Source: Enoplolaimus lenunculus (taxonomy: Eukaryota; Nematoda; Enoplea; Enoplida; Thoracostomopsidae). Taken from it: a stretch of DNA of 64,000 bases. A program made the position numbers and the translations under genes. Below, piece after piece: positions 48,301 through 60,800 of the stretch (within the stretch, counting starts at the first letter, position 1; each line of letters begins with the position of its first letter). The notes under the pieces are model-generated. The model had not been told where the DNA came from and ran no database searches. It was given only the letters and a program-made list of their open reading frames with translations. Where the stretch lies: positions 1 to 64,000 of the forward strand of contig JASANG010000670.1 in NCBI GenBank assembly GCA_030248215.1, given 5' to 3'.

Positions 48301-49606
48301 TAGCTACAGGCTAATTTGCATAATTGGTTATACCTAAATTGGGACTTTTTAAGATATTTCGCTAATTATTACGGTTACTAAAGGGTTTTTGGCTGGATAA
48401 ATTGTCTACAAATCTTCAAAATCAATAATTGAATAGTTAGCTAATAGCTAATTTGCATAATAGCATAATTGATAAGCCTAAATTACGACTTTTTGCAATA
48501 TTTCACTAATTATTAGGGTTACTGAAGAGTTTTTCGATGCGAGGAATCTGAATAAAATGTATACAAACCGCCAAAATCAATAAATGAATAGCTAGCTAAT
48601 AACTAATTCGAATATTGGCTTAATTGCTTAAGTGTGTTCAAGCTGCGCTCAATACATGTAAACCGCACTACGACTGGTAATAGTCAAGCTGCGACAGTCG
48701 TGCATAGTGATAACATGTAGATCAGCCATTTGTAGTTGCTTGCGGATGCTGCCGTAAATGTGTAGCTTTTATCGTCGTGTACATTTCGAAAATTATAGGC
48801 TTGCCTGCAGTTGCTAGGCTAAAAACTACGTATATGTGATCAAAGAAACGAAAAAGCAGAAGAATCTAGAAATTCAAAAAACGCGCTTGTATAGAGTAAC
48901 AAAGCCTTTAAATACCCGATGGATTTTCGATAAAAATTGTTTGAAAAGCATAAATTATGTATTAGATTTTAAAATGTTTGAATTTGTTCGTTTCACTTAC
49001 CTTTATGGATAATTATATTTTAAAATCTTTGACTTTATGAGTTATATAATTTAATATATCTGTGCCACAAAATATGGCATAACGTAGGGTTAACGCTTGA
49101 CAAATTTAATGTTTGTCATGCGTTAACCCTGTCATAACACTACGGCGCATTTTTTGGTTTACATACATTTATGCTTAACTGCATTTGACATGGTTGAATT
49201 TCCTTAGTTTACTTTTACAATAGGCGCTGTCTGCAAAACTCCTGCCGACTACGTGTGATCAAGCATCGTTCGAAAACGCTCAAATGTGTTGCGAAGGATT
49301 TTTGGCGACCGGTGGTCTGGCGTGGCTGGTAAAACTACTCGACAAAGACTTTTTCGCCGGCTTCGATGTTGACCTGCGACTACGAACGGTTATTTATCAA
49401 ACGCTTTTGATGCTGTTAAAGTAAGAAACGATATATAGTAGCATTTTCAGTCTCAAATGGCTATAGCTATAGCACCTGTCGCATGTAATTTGAACGGAAA
49501 ATTGCAAAGAATTGTTGGCAGATCTTTTTTATAAACAGGTTTGCAACACATTGACAAAGAGCTTTGTTGTTGTTGTTGTTCTTGTTATTCTTGCTGTTGC
49601 TGCTGC

Positions 49607-49692
<86 letters not shown>

Positions 49693-51824
49693 ATTGCTGC
49701 TGCTGTTTTTGTTGTTGTTGATGATGATGATGATGATCATGTGTTTAATTGTCTCCAGAGTATAGTTGGAACCGAAAAACTGGATACTAATGTAGTTGTG
49801 ACATTCTGCTTTGACTGTAAATGATTTTGGTCAGGTATGTCCTGTGTGGCAAGTCTCCGATCACTGATTTGATGAAAAACGACACAAGCAGTGAATCGGT
49901 GAAAAGTTCGCCTAGCTGTGCGTCGTTGGATTCAAACGACAAAAGTGGCGTTAAAAGAGACCTCGAAGCGTATTCGGGGTCCACTGGTGCGGCAGCAGCT
50001 GCTGTTACTGACGGACTAAATTCATTGAAGCCGCCATGTTCGAAATATGTTCTGGTTAGTAACTTAATGTAGATAGTGGAGTTAGTCAAAGCAGGAGTCT
50101 TTAGTCCAAAGGAGACCTGTCAATTTAGTCGCTCATTATTGCCTGTGAGAACCAACTTGAAATATATTAGTTACCGGAATTAGATGTCAGTATTGTACGA
50201 AGAGCCAGGGCGTCGGTATAAGTTTTTGATTCGGATTCATCAAAAATTGATGGCTCGGAAGTCGATTTTTGGTAGCGGATCGGCATTTGTAATTTGTTGC
50301 GAATATATGTTTCAACCTTCAGTTATTACATACGTTTTTATCAGTTTTTCCTGGTTTGAACCTGTAGATAAGTTCAACAGAAACTATTCCTGTCACGGGG
50401 ACAGAACATTCGATCGCTCCTAAAGTTGAATATCTCAAAATGCCAACATTTCAAAAAACAGCTAAAGATTCGATGTGATCCAAACGTCAAAGTTCGCCAG
50501 TTTCTGGGTAGTAATGCTTGCACTGGCAGATAGGAACGCCGTATGAAAACTAGCTCGCTTTGTACAAGGTCTGATATATTGAACTGTTCCACCGAGAGGC
50601 AATTTGTTTACTACATTGTAGGTGTATCTTCAAAACGGTATCAGATTAAGCTTCATTGCTGATATGTTGTTTACGTCGAACAAAACTGAGCGCCTATTAG
50701 ATATTGCAAAGTTTTTTATGAATAGTTGTCTCCGTATATTGTTTTTCCAGAAAGCTGAATTCGAAATTTTGCATATCTTGCAAAAACATAGTAGGAGGAG
50801 GTGTGCAATATTTCGTAATTTTTTGACTTGCGATGGTTTGTTTTTAAGCAACTGAGCAGTGAAGACCTCAAATTCATTATGGAACGATTGCAACGTATTT
50901 CGTGGGCGGCGGCGTCAGATAGTCTAGGCTGCTTGAATCTACCTCTACTAAAGGAATCTAACAGTGGCAGCAGCAGCGGTATAGGTAGTCCGCGTTTAGC
51001 ACCAGTTGCGCTTGTGCCATCTGGTCCCGGATTAAACGATACTAAACCAGATTTGGGTAAATCCTCGCAACCAGAGTACACCGTTCCAGTTACCAGGAGT
51101 CGGAAACGTGCGTCTCCACAAAATACTAATTGTCAAGGTAAAACAGCATCTTTGGGCGATAATAGTTCAGGGCCTGAAGTGGGTGGTACTCCTCCTATCA
51201 CGGGTACTCAGTCACGCGCTGGTAATGGGAAGAGTGGAACAAAAGTGGTAGGACATGATAGTAGTTTCGATGACGCCAAGGTCGGATTGACGGGTACATT
51301 GGGGTGGAGAGGCGATAAGGATAAAGCGAAAATGGTTGAGGGTGGCGATGCGAGATCTCGAGAGTCAGGTAGTGGAATATTGGTTAGAGATGATTGGGGT
51401 TCCTGTGGTGCCAGGAACGCCGCGAACGTAGATTCACTTCATCAAGCGGTTCTTCTGGCCGCGGCGAATTCTAATAACAGCCGGATAGCGATCGGGAGCG
51501 ATACTCGCGTTTGCCAGGCAGCTGTTCGTTTAATAGTCGACTGTGTTGCTTTGCGACGTGACGAGTTGTACGATCAGTTTTTAAACTTGCCACATCTGCA
51601 AGAATGGATTCTCGATTTGCTGCTCCAAACGCCGAATGAAGGTAAGTAATTAAGATATAGTTAGCTAAAAACTAATTTGCACATTAGCTTACCGATGCAT
51701 GAATTGTCAACTAAAGTGGGTCGAACTATCCGTTTGTGCTTTATTAGTTTGGAATGCGTAACTAGACTAAGCAAAGGTAAGTATGTACGGGCTAAGCTCA
51801 ATATTTGCAGGTCTACTACGACTG

Positions 51825-51865
<41 letters not shown>

Positions 51866-54800
51866 ACATTCTGTAGCTACCTCTTGTCATTAGAGTCGGG
51901 TATATTGGTTATAAGCAATGGTTCTCGATCTTTGTGTATTTGTTAATTTATTTATATCGTGTAGTTGTAATTATTAAATAGATGTTATCAAGGTAAAAAT
52001 TGTTTCTGAGCTCTGGATAGGTCGATTATGCCTTAAAATCTGTGGAGCAGTGTTTATTTTAAGATATACGAAAAACAATGTACGAACAGTTGCTTAAAGT
52101 TGTGCGCTTGTTTGATGATTTAACGCCGTCGCGGATCTCGTCAACGTATGATGTGACTGCAACGACACAACCATCGTCACCAGTGTTATCCCCCCGAATC
52201 GCGCTGTTCAATTTATTAACCCAGTGTCCGCTACAATTGTGGCCATCGAATGCCGCAAGTGTTCGTGGTGCTGCGTTATCGCCTGTTACCGCTGCTGTTA
52301 TCTCCAGTGGTCAGTCTACCACTAACCATTGTGGCAACAGCGACTCGAACAATACTGTCCCGGTAGCAAATAGCGGTAGTGGCAGCGGAAACGTTACTAT
52401 TCGCTTGACGAGACGGCACGGATCTGCTGCCGCTGCGCTACTCGGCCAGTGTGACGAGTATTTTTCGTTACGAGCGGCGTTAATCGACGAAATGTCGTAT
52501 GTGGACGCAAGCCAGCAGCTGTCGCCGTCTGTAGACGCGATGCTTGAAGACGAAGTCAACTGGCTATTGAATTATGATCGACGGAGTATGACAACGGCAT
52601 TATCTGGGATGTCGCTAGCTAAGTCGTCGTCCGCTGGTAGTAGTGGAGATGAACAGTTGCCAACCGGAGATGTCGCAAGTTTGCAGTCGCTTGGCGGTAG
52701 GCAACGAGCTCTATCGGTTGGTTTTGGCGATGGTGGAACAAAGTATCCACCGTCGATCATTGGCTCCGGGATGCAATATATTGCTAACACGGCCACCACC
52801 ACGACCGCTACATCCATCTGTTACGACCGGCCATCTGCCGTAACAGCCGTTTCGAATAACGCCGCCGCTGTTGATAGCGTCCTGCTGACAGCACATTTGA
52901 AATTGTTGCTTGCGCTGGTTCGACGAAAATCTCGATCGAAACGCAAAATCGGATCACGCCTCATTGAACCAATGGTCAACCAGTTGTTGTTCCCGGCGTC
53001 GAGATTGTTGTTTTTCGAAGAATCTGCAGATAAATCTGTGACTGGTAGTGGTGGTGAGGTGGGACCCCATCGAGTTTCTGGGACGCTGGACGGCGGCGGA
53101 GGCAGCGTAATGTCGCCAGCGGCCCAGCCGAGGCTTAGGCCTCGACGCGTTGCCACTACAGCTGCTAGTGATACTACTTGTGTTGTTACCAATGACTCGT
53201 TGGCTTGCGATAACCAAAACGATGTTAGACAACAGCAACAGCATCACCGCCAATTTATGGCGACGGCAACGGACGATCTCGCGATGACTCCGTTGTCGAA
53301 CGAATTTCGAGCAGCGGCGCTTGAATTGCTGCTCGAGTTGTGCAACGAATGCCCGGAGAATTTTAAACGCGTAGCTAATTTGATGGTCGATCTACATCAT
53401 ACGTTTAGTGCCGCCCTTGCAAACGAATGGGAAGTAAGTTTAGCCTTGTCTGGGGGCATTTCCTTGCCCCCTTAGAAATGTTTTTGTCCCGGTTACCTAC
53501 AATGAAGCGCCAATCGCAGACCATGGCCTGATTTCTTGAACCGAACCGATAGATATAAATTTCTGAAATTCTAAACGCTTAAAACAGACAGTTGTTTTTA
53601 TAGTTTTCGCGTTTGATTAAAATCGTAGTACTAATCAGTGACATGCGACATAGTAATTTGGAAGTACATAACCAGAACATCTAAACCTCGGTTGTTTGAT
53701 GGTTTTTATACAGGGAGGAATAGTGTCTGTTTATAGGTTAATCTATACTTGTGGTAATTCTGCACTTGCTACATTAGTGCTGCAAAGCAATTCTCAAATA
53801 AATTTTTGATTTGTAATGGTATTCAAGCGCCACACGCCCGCTCGACAAGTACCTATAGCACCACACTAATATGTTATAGTTTTAGCGAGGTCTTGTCAAT
53901 GAAGACATCAGTTATATACAGTTTTGAGTGAGACCGTATTATTTTAGTATCACCCTTTGGTCGAACCTCGAATGTCAGCCAGGTTGGTCGGGTTAAAAAA
54001 CGCAGGTGCGACATGCTATATGAATTCAATACTGCAACAACTCTTTATGCAACCAATGCTCGCAAATAGTATTCTCACGACCGAACTTGCACCGTCGCAA
54101 CAAACTGCTCGTAACGTCTTCTATCAACTGCAAAATATATTCGGACATCTCGCGGCCTCCCAGCTTCAATATTTTACACCGCAAGGATTTTGGGATTCGT
54201 TTCGGTTGTGGGGGCAACCGGTTAATCCTCGTGAACAACAAGACGCATTTGAATTTTATACGGATTTGATCGACCAAATTGATGAGTACCTGAAATCACA
54301 ACGCCGCCCTACAATATTTCGTCAACGCTATAAAGGAGTTTTTTCTGATCAGAAAATATGCAAGGAATGCCCGCATCGGTACGAACGCGAGGAAGAATTT
54401 TACGCCCTGAATCTGGACGTGCGGCCCGCGAGCTTAGAAGATAGCTTGAATCAATTTGTTCGAGGTGAAATTTTGGAAGGTGATAATGCGTATTTTTGCG
54501 AGAAGTGTCAATGTAAACGGACTGCTGTTAAGCGGATGTGTATCAAAGTGTTACCGCCGGTATTGGTCATTCAGCTGAAACGGTTTGGTTACGATTGGGA
54601 AGCGAACCGAGCATTGAAGTTTAACGAGTATTTTGAGGTCGGGTTTTTTTCGTTTTTACAAATTTGTGGGTATTTAGGCGAATTGCAAAGTAATAAGGAA
54701 ACAAAAAGAGTTAGTATGGGTACCGGAGCTGGTTTTTATGTCGGGCGAAGTAGTTTGTTTTACATGCACAAAAAGTAAAGTTTATGTGTGAAATTAATGG

Positions 54801-57800
54801 ATCGGATAATTAATTTTGGTACTATGTGTATATATTTTTTAAATTTTATAGTTTAAAAAGGATCTCGATATGTTTCCGTACACAGCAAAAGGATTGTATG
54901 CGGCGTTGGAGTCGTGCAGCGGGGGCGATGCGGCAAATACAGAAGGAAATGTTGGAATGCCAGCCACCTCAGTCGATTCTGTGTTCGATATATTATCGAG
55001 TAGTCCAATGACACGAAAGTTCTCGTCGTCGCTAATGGTCGGAGGCGATCCTGTTATGAGTGCTGGGACAGGGTCTGGTGGTAGCCCGGCGGGAGGTGGG
55101 GGGCCTGGAGGTCGTGACCGGTCAAGCAGTTCGTCGTTTGCAGGGATGATGTCTCCGTTGCAACGGATGATAGGCGCGACGCCCGGAGTGAGTGGGACGG
55201 CCAGCGCAGGCCGGATTAGCTCTTGGTCGGACTGTCCGCAGCCGCCCAATAAGGTATGACAGTAACAGTAAGTGCCGGTAGGGCATTAGCAGTGCCAGAT
55301 AGTGGTTACATTTGATAGCTTTGGTCGGGAAATTTTCGATTAAATTTTTATAGGAAGAATTGCAAATGGCTCGGTACTTCTCATTGCGCAATAAAACAAA
55401 TTAGAAACGTACTAGCCGTTTTCGTACCGTAAATTACCACTGTTTGTCGAACAGAAAAACAACTCAAGGTATAAATCATACTTTGTTTTCAAATATTGCT
55501 GCATGGAAGTTTGTGGTTTTAGGTTATGGTATCAGACACCGGACCAAAGTACACTTATCAGTTGGTTGGTGCGGTTGTGCACAGCGGTCAAGCGAATGCT
55601 GGACACTATTATTCTTATATCCTGGATCGACGGTAAGCAATCGAAATGATACACGACGCGGCCAAATTCAAGAAAACTACCGCAGCAGGAAATTAGATAA
55701 TACCTCCGAATCTAGGCACCGATATTAAGCAGTTTTTTCAGTATTAAGTTCTACAGTATAGTATAATTTTGTGCTTACACAGTTTTTTCTATAAAGCAGA
55801 ATTATTAGAATTATATCTTTGAAAAATTTATATATGGCAAATTAGAATGCTGGAGCTCGATATCATTGATAGATTTTTGTCTGGGTCTGATGTCCGATCG
55901 AGCACTAAATGTTATTGAGTGGTAAAGCTTCATTTTAGGGGTGATGCATTGACAAATTCTACTTATAAACGGTGGTTTAAGTTCAACGATACAACAATCG
56001 AAGAAGTGTCACTTACACCGCAGTACTTGGAAACTGAGTTGTTTGGTGGAAAGTATACGGTCAAAAATGAAAAATCATGTAGGTTTAACTTTACTAATAT
56101 GCCATTGACCTCAAAAATTTATGCTGTGTAGTTATAGTTTATTTATTTATTTATTTAATACTTTAAGGTTCACTACACCAGTATAAAATTAAAACAAGAA
56201 AACAAAAAATTATAATGAAAAAATAATTGCATTAACACACAATGGAGACTAAGGCAATGGATGGACTGTAAAAAGAACACTTAAACCACACGTTAATAAA
56301 TTTATTCAAATCGACCGAATAGAGACGCTTTTTATACATAGCCACGCTCGTAGCATTAACTACTGAATGCGGTAGCGAGTTCCAAGGCTGGACTATTCTA
56401 TTTGAGAAAAAATATTTGCAAGTATCAACACGTGCTCTTTGCACTTGCAATTTTTGCGAGTTAGAACGAGTTCCTGCTTATTCCGTAAATTTGAAAATTT
56501 TTAACGGATTAATTTCAACATGACCACTTATAATTTTATATGTTATATTAAATAAAAGTGCAACCTTCTGAGCTCTAAACTTTCTAAACCTGTAATTTTA
56601 AGGCTCTCGCCGTAAGTATGACCCGACAGAGCAGGTAGTCTTTTAGAAAACAGTCTTAACCTTTCTAACATTTTTATATTCCATGCTTGTGAACAATACT
56701 CTAAACAATGTCTGATGCTAGATTAATAGGTCCGCAATAACGTAGACCGCTGAGAACTGTGAAATACTCTAAATGAGAAATTGATTAGTTGCAAACCTTT
56801 TATGGAAACAGCTACTGTATGTTTGCAAAATTTAAGATTATTAGAAATTATGATCCCCAAATCACGAATAGCGTCCGCGTTAGGTAGATTTTCTAGATAA
56901 CTTGTAAGGCAATGTAGAACGATCCCGCGAACCCCAATATCCTCAAGCTTTTGCAAAAGTTTACAATGAAAACCTGTATCAAACGCCTTACCGCAAGAGT
57001 ATATTAACATATAAACCAAGGTTGCAAGCGGGAGAATCTCCCCAATCTTGAGTACTCCGCCCAACACAATTGAAAAAGGAGGAGAAGTCACATTATGATA
57101 GCCCCTTAGTCAGCCGGTGGTCGACGGCTCATGGTTCTGTGAAGTTAGCATAATTTTGATTCTATCGTATTAAGTTGCTGCTGCCTAGTCGTTTTAGCGC
57201 TTCTATCCTCGATGCCTGAAGAACGCGAACGTTACTGGAACGCATATATGTTGTTCTATGAACAAACTGAAGTTACACAGCCAAGTCCAGTCGCGGTGTA
57301 TAATTCACCTGCTGGTTCCGTTATGCCAATGTCAAAACGATCGCTGTCGCTTGGGCATTCACTGCAACAGAGTGTACATCCGGCGGAAGTGAAGCTGTAA
57401 GTAGTAATAATTGTCACTATACTTGTATATCAGTTGGAGGCAGTACTTTCTTTGAATAGCACGCGTACATCCGCTAAATATGAGGCGGTTCAAATAGTTA
57501 TGCGTATTGTCGCGCAGTTTTACAATGCCGACATTTTTGAGCAATTAAATGTGAACTTGGTCCATACCAAACTGTTGCTTCCTATTGGGGTTATGCCGAA
57601 CTAGCTGCGTAATTCTCATCGTACAAATTATAATTGTGTCGTAATCGAACTAGAAACTTCTCAGACGAAAAATCTTATTTTATGTTGCTGAAAATTGCAG
57701 ACCACGCCGGCGTGATAGTTTAATGGAACTGACTGAATTAGTTGAAGCAGGCGAACGTTCTCAGTTGTTTGATAGCTATGCCTTTGAAAGTACTGGTAAT

Positions 57801-60800
57801 GCTGGTGGTGGTGATAGCCATGGAAGCTTCACCAACATAAACAACAAGAAAAATAATAGCATCATCTCCAGTAACAGCAATAACAACAACATCGCTGGCA
57901 ACAAACGTCACGATATTCCACATCGGATTAATGTTGAAATTCGCGACGAAAACTTAGCGTTTCACCGAAATCGCTATGTTCATTGTGAGCAGTATGATGC
58001 GTTTTTGCGGAAATTGATTGATCATGTCCGATATGTGAGTGTACAGGTTGGGATAAGAACTTTGGACGCGATTGTGCGGTCTGACTTTTTGAGTGTCAGG
58101 TTTTCAAATCGTGACCCAAATTCAAAAACCTGAACATTAATAAAGCCTGTGGCGTGGAAAATGGATATAAGCATATGAAAATTAGTTCCCTGCATGTGGT
58201 GTGGTATAAAGGTTTTTACGTACTGGACGTGCTAGAGAAACTAACTGATAACGATAAAGTTGAGTTAACCAAAATGTTAGGTCGGTAGCTTGCTAGCTAC
58301 GCGTGAACGTCTACGTATAATTCATAAACACAGGGAAAACTTTCCAACGCTGAGTTTCTATTAAATCTATAGTTATTTCTTGTCCGACAGGCAAGAATAT
58401 TATAAGCTTGTATTTCCGCGTATGGCTTCCACTACCTGATTCTCAAACTATGATATGCACTGTTGTAAGCCCAACAAGTATATTGTGTATCTTTGTGAGT
58501 TCTAGTCGCTTTTGGATGATGAAGCGCACGCAACTATAAACGCGAAAACTGGACAGCAATTAAATGAAGATTCTGAATCTATGACCAACGGTCAAGTAAT
58601 GATCGCCGCAACAAGTTTGACCATTCACTATTTGTTTAATACTCACTGGCATAAACGGAAATCGGAACGGGGAGTCGCACCCGGTTTGTGGAATCCTATT
58701 TTGACATTTTTACTCAGTAAGTTGATTAAATTAGTTTTGAAATGTTATGTATGATTGGCTTAAAATGGTTGTCAGCGCATGGCCAAACTGCAACGATGAC
58801 AATCTCAAGCTCAAATCTCGGTTGCACGTGTGTTGTTAATCAGGTGTGCCTCAATATTAAATTCTTGCCAAAATGGTTACTCTAACTCTTTGTTTCTTGT
58901 GTAGATGTACGGTATGGGTTCTGCCTCTATGAAAATGCATGTCTTATCGCAGCGAGAAATTTTTAAACAATTTTATGCCATCTTCTAAACGCGACACGCA
59001 ATTCTTTATTTCTACACCGGTGGTGTCTCTGGAAACGAAATCCTGTTTATTTCGCCAGGTTACTTTCGGCCCATTTTTCATATGAATTTTAACTTTCAAT
59101 TTAAATTCAATTATATTTTGTTTAGATAATCGAGCCGCAAGTTGTTGGCTTGTGGCCTATTTAGCCAATCACGAAACTGGATGTCGTCATGTTACGTCAT
59201 ATTTACTGCAATGCACTGTTCAAGATACACGTCATGCATTTGCTGATATTATTACCCGTTTAATTAATAACCAGCTAACAAGCATTGTTGCTGATTTGGG
59301 TAAGATTGGTAGTTAACAGATTTGCATATATAAATTATACATCCGAATGTGGTGTTGCGAAAACGCGTGTGTGTTGTTGCGAAAACCCGTGTGTCTGTGT
59401 GGTGTGTTTGTGTGTGTCAGGGTGCAATCGGAATTCCGATTCCGATTAGAATGTCGATTCAAAACGAGTCCCGATTCCGATTGCACAATCAATCTGAATC
59501 GGAATTTCCACATTCTAATTTCAGGCCTACTCGTTGTGATATGTTAAATAAAAATTCTGCATCATTCTTATCTATTAAATTGTTTTCGATGAGTTAAATT
59601 ATCCATATGATTGTAGTTTAGTTTTTCAGAACCAGAAAATTGCCAATTTGTGTATGCGACGTTTTTGTGAATTGCTAACCAACAGACACCCTAAATCAAT
59701 ATTATACCTGTTAATACGAATTAGCTGTATAGTCACAAATTTTGTAGTACCGATTCCGGTATAATCCAGTTCCGCTTTGCACCCTGGTGTGTGTTTGCGT
59801 TTGTCTGTGTGTGTGATTTTTTTGCTGATATAGGAGCAGGAACAAGAATTCTTATTTGACCCAGCAATAATTCATTATTATAGGTGTGTCAGAATTGCCG
59901 ATGAACGAAGTTGTTAATGCGATACGATTGCACGCACTCGATAGCCTAATTGCTCTACTATTACGATGTCTTGAAAAAGACGCTGTTGATAATTTTCAAC
60001 GTTCAAACGAGTATTTTTCTGTGCTGAAAAGTTATATCAGCAATGGAGGATCTGTGGCATGTGCTCATGTGATTGCGTCTAATGCGTTTATGCTGTTGGT
60101 CTATTATTTGTTCGAGGTATAAGTGCATAGGTTTGAGTTGCTTTATACGTTCGGCGCAATAATTTTGTCTATTGCTCAGTTCTTTCTGGTAAAAAGCCAC
60201 GCAGGCAGCGAATTCCCCCACTCTTCACTTGCCACCAGGTTTTCACTCACATAAAACCATGGGGAAAGACCCCGCCCCCAGCAAAACGGATAATAAGGTC
60301 AGTTGATGCAAAATTTTTTGTATTCTTATCACAACTCTGAATGAAACACGAGCAACGATCGCCTTTTATCAGTCGATGATAGACCTGGTAATTTTAGTTT
60401 TTGATTGCTAAAAATTCTGCATAGTTTTAGTTGTACATTTCACATGCCTGGAACTGGGACTATACCCAAATATCCTCAGGCTTGTACTCTTATTGAATCT
60501 TTGGGTTTAGGGTTATGTGTAACTTGATTGTAGGCTTGCTTATTTCCAGCCACAGAATGAATTTAGTGTGCAACAATCACTACTGCGTCTGAGGTCGCTG
60601 TTTTATAATAGTGGTTGAAAAAGTTCTCTGGGCGCCTCCACTCGCGCCAAGTAACGCGGTGGCCGCGGTGCAAATCGCTGTCGTAGCTGCGTTTACGCAC
60701 GATTGAAAACTAAATAGTATTCAATCACGACAGCAGTCGTTACGTGTTCGCGATTGCATTTAATTCGGTCCATGCATGCAGTAGCAAACATAAGTGCATC

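Noticed and set aside
49512-49824. Open frames rich in Val, Leu or Cys
   Set aside because: They are translations of the (TTG)n microsatellite between USP24 exons 19 and 20.
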